Shown: positions 42,063 to 50,650 of the stretch, in pieces | Layout of the letters: each line of letters begins with the position of its first letter | Numbering within the stretch: position 1 is the stretch's first letter | Assembly (NCBI RefSeq): GCF_000373585.1 | Contig: NZ_KB891890.1 | Coordinates: forward strand, 1 to 64,000 | Source: Streptomyces sp. MspMP-M5 | GTDB taxonomy: Bacteria; Actinomycetota; Actinomycetes; Streptomycetales; Streptomycetaceae | Direction of reading: 5' to 3' | DNA: 64,000 nt | Translations under genes and position numbers: made by a program | The notes under the pieces: generated by a model | Database searches by the model: none | What the model was told of the DNA's origin: nothing | What the model saw: the letters and a program-made list of their open reading frames with translations, nothing else

Positions 42063-44528
42063 ATGCCAGAGAACAACGGTGCTCCGGACGATTCCGAGCG
42101 GATCCGGGCCGGCGACGTGTCCGGAACGATGCTCGTAGGCAGCCACAACATCGTGAGCACCCTGAACATCACCGCCGAGTCCGGTTCGGCCGTCACCGTG
42201 CACGGGGGGCCGTTACCGGATCCGGTCAAGCGACAGCCGATCTCCCAGCTGCCGCGGTCCGCCGCTGAGCCGTTGATGGGACGGGCGCGGGACGTCCAGG
42301 TACTACAAGAGGCCATCGGCACAAGCCAGTTGGTGCAGGTCTGGGGCGCGTCCGGGGTCGGCAAGAGCGCGCTGCTGCGCCACCTCGCGTGCGCGCTGCC
42401 GCGCGGGCCCGAAGGAGCGGCCTACATCGAAGCCGGCGGACGTACGGCCGATGACATCGCGCAGGCGATATTCGACATCAGCTTCGACGCGCCGAACTAC
42501 AAGCCGTCGCTGGAGGTGCTGAAGGAGCATCTGAAGACCCTGCGGCTGCGGATCTACCTGGACGACGCGGGGCTCGACGAGAAGGACCTGCGCCGACTCT
42601 TCGACATGGCCGAGCAGTCCACGTTCGTCTTCACCTCGCAGCAGCCGTCCGCGGTCGACGGCGTGCGCGCGATCCACCTCGAAGGACTGCCGGCCTCCGC
42701 GGCGGCGGAACTGGTGGAAGCGCTGCTCTCCCGCGAGCTGCGGCCCGACGAAGCGCCGATCGTGGACGCACTGTGCGACGCGGTGGACGGCAACCCGCTC
42801 CGGCTGCGGCGCATCGCCCTGTCGGCCGCGACCGGCAAGGGACTGCCCGGCATCGCCGATCTCCCCGAACTGCTTCCCGCGCTGCTGAACAAGCTCCGGC
42901 CGCAGGAGCGCGACCTGCTGTACCTGCTCGGCTCGCTGTCCGGCGCCGAGTTGGCCCCCCGGCATCTCAGTGATCTGCTCGGCCGGCCGGACACCGGCGC
43001 GCTCGCCGACGGTCTGGTGCGACACGGCCTGCTGCTCGCTTCGGAGACCGGCTACAGCTGTCCGCCGGATGTCGCCGAGTGCGTGCTGAACATGCGGAAG
43101 ACGGAGTTTCCCGCCGATCGGCTCTGCCGGGCGCTCACCGCGTGGGTCGAGGCGAGGGACACCGCTCCGGACGACGTCGCGGCGCACTTCCAGGCCCTGG
43201 ATGTCGCGGTGCTGCGGGCGGAGCGGAGCGGACACGCGCAGCTCGGCGCGGCGCTGGCCCGTGCGGCCTCGCCGAAGCTGGCGCTGTCCCGGCAGTTCGA
43301 CGCGTGGGGCAGCCTGCTCGGAGTCGGTTGGGCAGCGGCGAAGAGCGCGGGGGACAAGGAGGGTGAGGAGTTCTTCCTGCGCGAGGCCCGCACCCGCCGG
43401 AAGGCGATCGGGCGGGCCGCGCAGACGACGGCCCTGGTGCTCGAGGCGGAGGTGCTGTGGCGGGAACTCACCGCCCTGCACGCGCATTCGGCGGCCCACC
43501 AGGTCGCCGGCGCCGCGTCGACCATCACCCCGTCGGCCGCGGCGCCCCCGGTCCACCCGGTCCACCCGTTCACCCCGACGCACGGCGCGGTGCACACGCA
43601 GGCCGTCACCCACCCGACCGCCGCCACGTCCGCCGCTTCGGCTCCCACGCACACAGCCATGCCCGCCCACGTGGCGAGGCCGGTGGTCGACCTCTCCCAT
43701 CCCTCCGCGCAGCCGCCCGTCGCCGCCCACGTGTCCAGCGCACACTCCGCCGCACCGATACCCCAGCGGGTCGACCTCTCGGCGGCGCACCCTTCCGCTG
43801 CCCACTCGACGCACGCCGTGAGCACCACCACGTCCGCGACGAGCACAGGCCACACGGCACTCACCGCCGCCGGTGCGGCGGGTGCCAAGGGCGGAATATC
43901 GGCACTCGCCGTCGCCTGCACGCTCGGCTTCGTAGCCGTGCTGGGCGTGGGTGCCGCCGTCTATGCGAACGACCAGCCGAACCCGTCTCCAGCCGTCACG
44001 TCGAACTCCGTCAGTACGCCGAACCTGAGCGACGACACCTCGCCCACCGACACCCCCTCGCCCACCGACACCCCTTCGCCCACCGACAGCCCTTCGCCCA
44101 CCGACACCCCCTCGCCCACCGTCGATCCCGTGTGCGCGACAGTGCTCCCGCAGCTGACATCAGGGGCCAAGCAGTACGGCACCGATGCCGACGCCGAGGA
44201 CGCCGCGTTCCACTCGTACAACAGCGCTGTGAGCGCCTACAACTCGGGCGCGACGTCCACCGCTCCCGACAACAGCAATTTGCTCTCCGGCGCCAACGCC
44301 GTCGTCAGTGACCTGAACTCCATCGAGTCCACGTTGCAACAGGCCATTTCGGAAGCTCAGGACAGCTCCGTGGAAGCGGACTTCAAGAGCATGCTGACCG
44401 CCGTTCAGCAGATACGGAGTCAGTACCAGTCATTCGCCAATATGTCCAGCAGCACGATTGACACATCAAGTCCGAGTTCGGCGATGGGATCTGCCATAGA
44501 CAGCCTGCGGACCGACTGTGGCGGCTGA
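42063..44528 (+). CDS. Membrane-spanning STAND NTPase
   Basis: 821 residues from ATG 42063 with GGGGGAAG upstream. The N-terminal tag has GDVSGTMLVGSHNIV (17-31) and AVTVHGGP (43-50). The NTPase follows: P-loop VWGASGVGKSALL (94-106), Walker B LRIYLDDAGLD, sensor-like FVFTSQQPS and a helical winged region to about 480. A long Ala/His/Pro-rich linker leads to one membrane helix (ISALAVACTLGFVAVLGVGA). Outside come TPSPTD repeats (18-bp DNA units at 44041-44120) and a helical domain with two cysteines. Most STAND proteins are cytosolic, so an outer sensor domain is notable. Confidence 0.85.
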   Translation: MPENNGAPDDSERIRAGDVSGTMLVGSHNIVSTLNITAESGSAVTVHGGPLPDPVKRQPISQLPRSAAEPLMGRARDVQVLQEAIGTSQLVQVWGASGVGKSALLRHLACALPRGPEGAAYIEAGGRTADDIAQAIFDISFDAPNYKPSLEVLKEHLKTLRLRIYLDDAGLDEKDLRRLFDMAEQSTFVFTSQQPSAVDGVRAIHLEGLPASAAAELVEALLSRELRPDEAPIVDALCDAVDGNPLRLRRIALSAATGKGLPGIADLPELLPALLNKLRPQERDLLYLLGSLSGAELAPRHLSDLLGRPDTGALADGLVRHGLLLASETGYSCPPDVAECVLNMRKTEFPADRLCRALTAWVEARDTAPDDVAAHFQALDVAVLRAERSGHAQLGAALARAASPKLALSRQFDAWGSLLGVGWAAAKSAGDKEGEEFFLREARTRRKAIGRAAQTTALVLEAEVLWRELTALHAHSAAHQVAGAASTITPSAAAPPVHPVHPFTPTHGAVHTQAVTHPTAATSAASAPTHTAMPAHVARPVVDLSHPSAQPPVAAHVSSAHSAAPIPQRVDLSAAHPSAAHSTHAVSTTTSATSTGHTALTAAGAAGAKGGISALAVACTLGFVAVLGVGAAVYANDQPNPSPAVTSNSVSTPNLSDDTSPTDTPSPTDTPSPTDSPSPTDTPSPTVDPVCATVLPQLTSGAKQYGTDADAEDAAFHSYNSAVSAYNSGATSTAPDNSNLLSGANAVVSDLNSIESTLQQAISEAQDSSVEADFKSMLTAVQQIRSQYQSFANMSSSTIDTSSPSSAMGSAIDSLRTDCGG
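44041..44124. repeat. 18-bp tandem repeat encoding TPSPTD
   Basis: About four and a half copies of an 18-bp unit (CCCTCGCCCACCGACACC-like) code for the Pro/Ser/Thr stalk just outside the membrane helix of the STAND protein. Units differ by one or two bases. Confidence 0.85.
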
Positions 44529-44560
44529 CGTACCCCGCTTTCCCTCAAGAAAGGCCGATC

Positions 44561-44776
44561 ATGCCCGCAGAATCCACACACGGAGACATCCACACCGGGG
44601 ACGTCTCCGGCATCTTCGTCGTAGGAGACAACAACCGCGTGACGAACACGAAGCGTCCCCCCGAGCAGCCGCAGCAGCAGAACTCGGCGGAGGACCAGGC
44701 AGCCGTCTTCGCGGTCGAACACGGCACCATGCACGTCACGTACAACGCCGCAGCCGAGCCTGAGGCGGAAGGCTGA
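44561..44776 (+). CDS. 71-residue docking-motif protein
   Basis: A short protein with AAAGG upstream, 32 bp after the STAND gene. It consists almost entirely of two motifs and a linker: GDVSGIFVVGDNNRV (13-27), then a Pro/Gln-rich spacer, then AVFAVEHGTMHVTY (48-61). Both motifs occur in the same order in the STAND N-terminus, and the second also ends the adaptor and the cyclase-like protein. It has no enzyme domain, so a scaffold, seed or inhibitor role by homotypic contact is the best guess. Confidence 0.75.
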   Translation: MPAESTHGDIHTGDVSGIFVVGDNNRVTNTKRPPEQPQQQNSAEDQAAVFAVEHGTMHVTYNAAAEPEAEG

Positions 44777-44831
44777 GAAACGCCGCGTGCCCCGGCCGAT
44801 GATCGGCCGGGGCACGTACCCTGCGATCCGC

Positions 44832-45626
44832 TCAGTCCTTGTCGGCCAGCAACTCCAGGTCCTGAGCACTCAGCGTCGCCGTCTTCAGCAGTTCCCTGAT
44901 CAGGTTGACACTGAGTGTCGAGCCGACCGGCTCGCCGACCTCGTCGCGCAGCAGTCCGCGCACGCCCCGGCGGTGCAGCCGTTCGCGCACGTCCTCGACC
45001 GTGTTCGCGACCGACTTGTAGGTCCAGGACTTGGTCACGTAAGGGGAGGCGTTGACCAGACGGGCCGTGTCCTCCCAGGCCAGTGGGAGCGGGAAGGCGT
45101 CGTGGCCCTCCAGGTAGCGCCGGGCGAGCGCGGTGAGCACCAGCCGCTCCTGCGGGGAGAGTTCGTAGACCGTCTCGGGATCGACGGTCTCCGCACCGCT
45201 CGTGGAGCGGGGGTTCCGGTCGTCCTCGTCCACGACGCGGACCTCCACCAGGTGGGAACGCCGCTTGGACGAGTTGATCACCAGCGGGGTGTACCCGGAC
45301 TCGATGAGCCGCTTGTGGCCGGTGAGCATCAGCACGCCGTCGGGCAGTTCGATCGGCAGATTGCCGGTGTTGAGCAGCCACCAGTCGCCGTCCGTGGCCG
45401 TGCAGGTGAACACGCCGTGCCGACGGCTGACGGTCGGGTCGTCGACACCGACCGGCACATGCACGTCCTCGCGGTCGCGCCCGAACAGCAGCGTGTACCG
45501 GCGCGGCGGCACGGCGTACCCGCCCTCCGGACCCAGTACGAAGATCGTCCCCGGCGGCGCCGAGGGCACCCTGTCGGAGGGACTGCCCGGCGGCAGCATC
45601 TGGGGTGGAAAGTTTCCGTGCGCCAT
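44832..45626 (-). CDS. FHA-domain protein
   Basis: 264 residues from ATG 45626 with GGAGGT at ideal spacing. The FHA fold is at about 40-130: LLFGRDREDV (Gly-Arg), TVSRRHGVF (Ser-x-x-His) and WWLLNTGNLPIEL (Asn), the phosphothreonine-binding residues. The C-terminal half is helical with a winged-helix look (LSPQERLVLTALARRYLEGH; AWEDTARLVNASPYVTKSWT). It is divergent from a Ser/Thr kinase (171 bp between starts), its probable phospho-partner. The stop is close to the end of the 71-residue gene (convergent). Confidence 0.88.
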   Translation of the reverse strand: MAHGNFPPQMLPPGSPSDRVPSAPPGTIFVLGPEGGYAVPPRRYTLLFGRDREDVHVPVGVDDPTVSRRHGVFTCTATDGDWWLLNTGNLPIELPDGVLMLTGHKRLIESGYTPLVINSSKRRSHLVEVRVVDEDDRNPRSTSGAETVDPETVYELSPQERLVLTALARRYLEGHDAFPLPLAWEDTARLVNASPYVTKSWTYKSVANTVEDVRERLHRRGVRGLLRDEVGEPVGSTLSVNLIRELLKTATLSAQDLELLADKD

Positions 45627-45797
45627 CTCACATACCTCCGGCTCGGCTCGCGTCAGCGTAGGAGCGCACCGCGAGGACCGGTCCTCCCACAGATGTGTAC
45701 GCCGGGCAAGGGCGCGTTCGCCGCCAACCCCTGTTGCCCTGCCCCTACTTGCTCGATAGCCTGCCCGCCGTGAGCGCGAGCGGCCGGGGAACTGCTG

Positions 45798-47426
45798 ATG
45801 ATGGATAGCACGATCGCCGAACCGCTCAGCGCGGACGATCCGCAGGAGATCGGCAGCTTCACCATCATCGGCCTGCTCGGCGTCGGCGGCATGGGCGAGG
45901 TCTATCTCGGGGCGTCCGACAAGGGCTACGCCGCGGTCAAGCGCGTCCGGCCACGGTTGGTCTCCAGCGAGCGCTTCGAACGCGAGGTCGGCATCCTCTA
46001 CCGTGTGCCGGCCGGGGTCGGGCCGCGGGTACTGGCGAGCGACGGCACTGCGGAACGTCCCTGGTTCGCCACCGAGTACGTGCCCGGACTCACCGTGGAC
46101 GAGGCGGTCCGGCTGCGCGGCCCGCTGCCTGCCGAGGCGCTGTGGCTGCTGCTGGCCGAGGCAGCAACTCAGCTGTCGGCCGTGCACGCGTTCGGGATCG
46201 TGCACCGTGACGTCAAGCCCGGCAACGTCATACTGGTGCGGGACGGCGTGAAGCTGATCGACTTCGGCATCGCGCGCGCCGCGGACCAGGCGAGGCTCAC
46301 CAAGAGCGGTGGCAGCTACGGTACGCAGGGATTCTCGGCACCGGAACAGCAGGCCGGGGACGAGGACGTGGACGCGCCCGCGGACGTCTACTCGCTCGGC
46401 GCGCTCGTGCTCTACGCGGCTTCGGGCCGCACGCCCGGTGTCGTCCCCGACGTCGAGCCGCTGCGTGCCGTGGACGCCGACCTCGCCGCCGTCATCGGGT
46501 CCTGTCTCGCGACCGGCCCCGGAGCCCGCCCCACCGCCGGCGAGGTGGTCCAGGCGGCCCGCGCACACCTGCCTGACCCTCCGCCCTCCTGGCCTTCCGA
46601 GGTCATGTCACGCATCGCCTTACGACGTGCCTTCGCCGCGACGCCGGTCGGCAAGTTGGAGACCGTCCCGCCACCGGACCTGGATGCGGATCCGACGCCT
46701 GAGACCGCGCCCCCGTCCGCCGCGTCACCTCGCCACCCGCGCAGACGCCTGCCCCTGCTCCCGGCCGCCGCGGTGATCGCCCTCGGCGCCGTCGCAGCGT
46801 TCGTACTCCTCCCGCCCACTTCCCGGCACAACGGCGCTGCGCATCCGTCCGGCAGCGCGTCGGTCAGCGTCGAGCCCGTGCCCGGGGCGACCCGAACGTC
46901 CTCCGCGAGCCCAAGCCGTTCGGCCTCGCCCACCGCGGAGTCCGGACGCCCGACGCCGGTCCGCCCGGCCGGCACGGACACGGCCGTCCCGTCGAGCGCG
47001 CCCAGCGCGCGTTCGCCCTCCGGCCCCGCCGCGACCGCCGCGTCCCCAACAGCCGCCACCCGCGTCACCTCGTCGTCGATCAGTGGGATCAACGGCAGCG
47101 ACGACCCGGCACAGGTCAAGGGCTCCGAGGCGGACACCTCCTGGGTCGGCAACGACGCCGCCTGCTCCGCCTGGCTGGACGACAACGGCTCCGGCGAGCT
47201 GGCAGGCGTGCTCAATACCTCCCTGAACCAAAGCTGCGCCGCCGAGCTCTACCGCAGCGACGGCATCGCGTACACGTTCCATGCCTCCTGGGGCGCCGCG
47301 AAGACAAGTTTCCTCTCGGACGTCGGCCACACGATGTGGATCTGCGTCTGGAACGCGAGCGACCGATCCGGCGAGCAGTGCTCCGCCCGCTTCGGCATGA
47401 ACGGCGGCACCCCAGTCAAGAAGTGA
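45798..47426 (+). CDS. Ser/Thr protein kinase with membrane helix and extracellular domain
   Basis: 542 residues. The kinase domain is complete: glycine loop GLLGVGGMGEVYLG, Lys in YAAVKRVRP, HRDVKPGNV, DFG in LIDFGIARA, SAPEQ for APE. A membrane helix follows a Pro-rich linker (LPLLPAAAVIALGAVAAFVL, about 315-335). Outside are a long Ser/Thr/Pro stalk and a C-terminal domain with four cysteines (AACSAWLDD; QSCAAELY; WICVWNAS; EQCSARFG) likely to form two disulfides. Divergent from the FHA gene. An active receptor-type PASTA-less kinase. Confidence 0.92.
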   Translation: MMDSTIAEPLSADDPQEIGSFTIIGLLGVGGMGEVYLGASDKGYAAVKRVRPRLVSSERFEREVGILYRVPAGVGPRVLASDGTAERPWFATEYVPGLTVDEAVRLRGPLPAEALWLLLAEAATQLSAVHAFGIVHRDVKPGNVILVRDGVKLIDFGIARAADQARLTKSGGSYGTQGFSAPEQQAGDEDVDAPADVYSLGALVLYAASGRTPGVVPDVEPLRAVDADLAAVIGSCLATGPGARPTAGEVVQAARAHLPDPPPSWPSEVMSRIALRRAFAATPVGKLETVPPPDLDADPTPETAPPSAASPRHPRRRLPLLPAAAVIALGAVAAFVLLPPTSRHNGAAHPSGSASVSVEPVPGATRTSSASPSRSASPTAESGRPTPVRPAGTDTAVPSSAPSARSPSGPAATAASPTAATRVTSSSISGINGSDDPAQVKGSEADTSWVGNDAACSAWLDDNGSGELAGVLNTSLNQSCAAELYRSDGIAYTFHASWGAAKTSFLSDVGHTMWICVWNASDRSGEQCSARFGMNGGTPVKK

Positions 47427-47687
47427 AACAAACGGCACAACCCGTGGGCCTCCCGAGCCGCAAGGGAGGCTGCTCGCCGGTCCGAACGAGTCGGAGCGGA
47501 AGAGCGGAAGAGGGGCCTCACCAACCTCGTCGCGTTCACCGGTACGTACCACGCCTCCGGGAACGGCAACCGCGTCACCCTCGACGCGCACCGGATACTG
47601 CGGCGCTCGCCACCGCGTGGGCGGGTGCGCACCGTGACCTGCCGGGTGGGGCGCCCTCCCGGGGGAGTGAACGAGGGCGCCCCGGTC
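47427..47687. other. Intergenic downstream of kinase gene
   Basis: A plus-strand stretch at about 47510-47620 reads like a protein scrap (NLVAFTGTYHASGNGNRVTL) but has no start or stop context. Nothing else recognised. Confidence 0.3.
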
Positions 47688-47728
47688 CGGGGGCGGCCCG
47701 CCAGGGGTACGGGCGGGCCGCCCCCGGC
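47688..47728. terminator. Strong bidirectional terminator
   Basis: CCGGGGGCGGCCCGCC (47688-47703) pairs with the inverted GGGCGGGCCGCCCCCGG (47712-47728) around an 8-nt loop. It lies between the convergent kinase and secreted-protein genes. Confidence 0.8.
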
Positions 47729-47761
47729 CGTGTGGGGCCGGTCAGTTGGGCCGCACAGGGA

Positions 47762-48271
47762 TCAGGGGCGGGTGAACTTCACGTAGCCGCCGTTGTCCGG
47801 GCGGTCGAACCAGCCACGGAAGGCCCAGTTGATGTAGCCGCCATCGCCCTTGTTCGTGAACTCGCCGTCCTCGAACACCCAGATGCCGTAGACGACGCCG
47901 TCGTAGGTGGCGGAACCGTAGAGCTTCACGCCGTTGAGGTGGTCCTCGTAGCCCTGGCTGAGGTTCATCACCATGACGTTGTACTGGCCACCGGCGGCGT
48001 AGAACGCCGACTCCCGGAGGTTTTTGACGAAGCCTTCGCGGTTCTGGGCGGTCTTTATCGACGCCTCGATCTTGTTGGCGATGCCGAGCACGTCGATGTT
48101 GAAGTTCAGGTTGGCGTTGGCGCCGACGTCGACCGGCGAGTCGCCGGCCGCTGCCGCGGCGGCGACCGGGGCGGCCGTGGCGGTTGCCGGGAAGGCGGCA
48201 CCCGCAACGGTGAGCGCGGCGCCCAGGGCCACCGCTGCCACGCTCTTCTTCAGAACGGCCGAAGTGGACAT
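47762..48271 (-). CDS. Small secreted protein
   Basis: 169 residues. A signal peptide with Lys pair and hydrophobic core (KKSVAAVALGAALTVAGAAF) ends near ATATAAP. The mature part is mixed: NFNIDVLGIANKIEASIKTA, then GGQYNVMVMNLSQGYEDHLN, GVVYGIWVFEDGEFTNKGDG and GYINWAFRGWF. No cysteines, so it does not rely on disulfides. Homologous secreted 'stress' proteins seem widespread in Streptomyces, but I cannot assign a function. It is convergent with the kinase gene. Confidence 0.75.
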   Translation of the reverse strand: MSTSAVLKKSVAAVALGAALTVAGAAFPATATAAPVAAAAAAGDSPVDVGANANLNFNIDVLGIANKIEASIKTAQNREGFVKNLRESAFYAAGGQYNVMVMNLSQGYEDHLNGVKLYGSATYDGVVYGIWVFEDGEFTNKGDGGYINWAFRGWFDRPDNGGYVKFTRP

Positions 48272-48588
48272 GTCTCTCCTCGATCAATGGGGGGCGGTCT
48301 TCTCCGCGGGTACGGAGAGCGGGCCGGGGCTGCGGGAAGAACCGCCGCTCCGGCGTGGACATCAGACTCGGCCGGGCCGCTCACGAATGGCTCATATCGC
48401 GCTCATGCGGCCCGTTTTCCGCCATCGGGCCGCATCGGACTCGGTTACGGTCGCATCCGGACGCACCGGACATGTCCGCATCGTGAGATGAGATACGGGG
48501 TGGTCATCCCCATCCGGAGTTCCATGGTCTTTACTTCGCAAGGGCGTTCAGCGCGCGCCCCGTTCAGCGATATGCACAAGAGGGCACG
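48272..48588. other. Divergent region upstream of SARP gene, with direct repeat
   Basis: CGTTCAGCG occurs at 48545 and 48561 in direct orientation just upstream of the SARP gene start. SARP proteins bind direct heptamer repeats, so this may be an autoregulatory site, although the 16-bp spacing is not the usual 11 or 22. Confidence 0.35.
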
Positions 48589-50523
48589 ATGGTTCAGTTG
48601 CGGCTCCTAGGGCCGGTGGAGATCGAGACGGACCAGGGCCTGTCACTGGCTCTGGGGGCGGGCCGGATCCGTACCGTGGCCGCGCTGCTGATCAGCGAGG
48701 TCAACCAGGCGGTCCCGGTGAACCGGCTGATCGACCTGGCATGGGACGGGGATCCGCCGGCCCGGGCACGGGGCGTGATCCACAACCACGTACACCGGCT
48801 ACGGCAGTTGCTGGCGGGACACGCCGAACTCTCCACGCGGGGGCAGGGATACGTACTGCTCGCCGATCCCGGCTCGGTGGACGTCCACCGCTTCCGGAGC
48901 CTGGTCACCGGCGCCCGGGACGCCGAACCCCGGGTGACCGTCTCGATGCTGCGTCAGGCCCTGGGCCTGTGGCGCGGCGAGGCGCTGGCGGACGTGCCCG
49001 GCGAGCGGGTGCGCAAGACGCTGGGCACCGGCCTGTCGCAGGCGCGGCTGGCTGCGCTCCAGGAGCTCGGTGGACGGCTGATGCTGCTCGGACGGTACGG
49101 GGAGCTGGTCACGGAGTTGGCCGGGTGGATCGTGGAGCATCCGCTGCACGAGGAGCTGACCGCGCTGCTGATGCGGGCCCTCCAGGCGAACGGCCGGCAG
49201 GCCGAGGCCCTCGACCACTACCACCGGGCCCGGCGCCATCTGAAGGACCAGCTGGGCATCGACCCCGGCCCCGCGCTCAGCGCGGCCTACCTGGCGGTCC
49301 TCGGGGGCGGTCGCGGCCCCGCGCCGGCCGCCGCCGGCCGCCCCAAGTCCGCAGCACGGAACCGGGCACCGGCCGCGCCGGCGCACGCGGGGCCGGAGCC
49401 GGAGCGGTACGTCGCCCCGTACGTCTGCGATCACCGGCCCGGCCCCCCGCCCCGCCTCGCCCAACTTCCCCCCGCAGTAGCGGACTTCTGCGGCCGCGAC
49501 CGGGAACTCGCGGTGCTGGACCAGTATCTGGAACGGGTGCCGCGGCCCGCGTGCCTGGTGCTCGCCGGTACGGGCGGTGCCGGTAAGACCACCCTCGCCG
49601 TGCAGTGGGCGCACCGCCACAAGGCGGAGTTCCCCGACGGGCAGCTCTTCGCGGACCTGCGGGGATTCGAGCGACCCCCGATGCGGCCAGGCACCGTCCT
49701 CACGGCCTTCCTCCGGGCGTTGGGCGTCCCGGAGGCGGAGATCCCCGAGTCCGTGCCGGAGGCGTCGGCGCTCTACCGTTCCCTGCTCGCCGGCCGGCGG
49801 ATGCTCGTTCTGCTGGACAACGCCGGCACCCCCGAGCAGGCACGCCCTCTCTTGCCCGTGGCGTCGGGTTGCCTGGCGGTGGTGACCAGCCGACGGCGGC
49901 TGAGCGGACTGGTGGTGCGGGACGGAGCCGCACTGGTCAGGGTGGGGCCGCTCACCTCGCAGGAGTCGCTGGAGTTGCTGGGCAATGCGCTGGGGCGGCA
50001 GCGCGTCGAGGCGGATGCGGCGGCGGCCGGGGCACTGGTCGAGCGGTGCGACCGGCTGCCGCTGGCGCTGCGGATCGCCGCGGCCCGGCTGATGGCGCAC
50101 CCCGAGTGGTCGTTGGCATGCTGGACGAAGAAGCTGGCCGATGAGCGCCGCCGGTTGCAGGAACTGTCCGCGCACGACGACCTGGGCGTGGAGGCGTGCC
50201 TCTATCTCAGCTATCGCGCCCTGTCGAGCGCCGCCGCCCGGCTCTTCCGCTTCCTCGGTCTGCACCCCGGCCCCTGTGTGGAGGTCCAGGACGCCGGTGT
50301 GCTGGCCGGCCGGGATGTCGAGCGCACGCGCCGTCACCTCGCCGAGCTGTGCGACGCCCACCTCCTCGAAGAACACGCCGAGGGGCACTATGTGCGGTCC
50401 GAGATGGTGCGCATCTACGCCGCGCAGCGCGTCGAGGCGGAGGAGCCGCAGTCCGCCCGCGACCAGGCCGTGCGGCGACTCCTCGCCCACTTCGCCCAGC
50501 ACCGGGGCCCCTCCTGCCGATGA
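48589..50523 (+). CDS. SARP-family regulator with NB-ARC domain (AfsR-like, without TPR)
   Basis: 644 residues, GAGGG upstream. Order: OmpR-type winged helix (1-95: VQLRLLGPVEIETDQGLSLA ... VIHNHVHRLRQLL), BTAD helical domain (95-245: WRGEALADVPG; GRQAEALDHYHRARRHLKDQ; LGIDPGPAL), a Pro/Ala linker, then NB-ARC (300-560: P-loop LAGTGGAGKTTLAV, Walker B MLVLLDNAG, GLPL-like RLPLALRIAA). AfsR proper adds TPR repeats and is about 990 residues; this one ends after the winged part of NB-ARC. Likely a pathway or global activator. Target unknown. Confidence 0.9.
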   Translation: MVQLRLLGPVEIETDQGLSLALGAGRIRTVAALLISEVNQAVPVNRLIDLAWDGDPPARARGVIHNHVHRLRQLLAGHAELSTRGQGYVLLADPGSVDVHRFRSLVTGARDAEPRVTVSMLRQALGLWRGEALADVPGERVRKTLGTGLSQARLAALQELGGRLMLLGRYGELVTELAGWIVEHPLHEELTALLMRALQANGRQAEALDHYHRARRHLKDQLGIDPGPALSAAYLAVLGGGRGPAPAAAGRPKSAARNRAPAAPAHAGPEPERYVAPYVCDHRPGPPPRLAQLPPAVADFCGRDRELAVLDQYLERVPRPACLVLAGTGGAGKTTLAVQWAHRHKAEFPDGQLFADLRGFERPPMRPGTVLTAFLRALGVPEAEIPESVPEASALYRSLLAGRRMLVLLDNAGTPEQARPLLPVASGCLAVVTSRRRLSGLVVRDGAALVRVGPLTSQESLELLGNALGRQRVEADAAAAGALVERCDRLPLALRIAAARLMAHPEWSLACWTKKLADERRRLQELSAHDDLGVEACLYLSYRALSSAAARLFRFLGLHPGPCVEVQDAGVLAGRDVERTRRHLAELCDAHLLEEHAEGHYVRSEMVRIYAAQRVEAEEPQSARDQAVRRLLAHFAQHRGPSCR

Positions 50524-50611
50524 CGGGGCCGGCGGCGCTGATCACTGTCGGAACCGTTCGCCGACTCCCACCCTTCATGGCGCTGCTCTGAACGCTCGCA
50601 GGAACGAAAGA

Positions 50612-50644
50612 ACGCCCCTGCCATCCTCGGCAGGGGCGTTCCTT
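50612..50644. terminator. Terminator between SARP and HAD genes
   Basis: AACGCCCCTGCC-ATCCTC-GGCAGGGGCGTT, a perfect 12-bp stem, then CCTT. It is placed between convergent genes and probably serves both. Confidence 0.85.
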
Positions 50645-50650
50645 CGTTGC

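Noticed and set aside
42303..43853. A 516-codon minus-strand frame opposite the STAND gene
   Set aside because: Arg/Gly/Val-rich composition typical of an antisense GC-rich shadow.
48799..50502. A 567-codon minus-strand frame opposite the SARP gene
   Set aside because: SARP has full wHTH, BTAD and NB-ARC motifs on the plus strand; the antisense frame has no domain.
50415..50650. C-terminal extension of the HAD protein as written
   Set aside because: It runs through a strong terminator and antisense to SARP; a frameshift at the G11 run is the better explanation.
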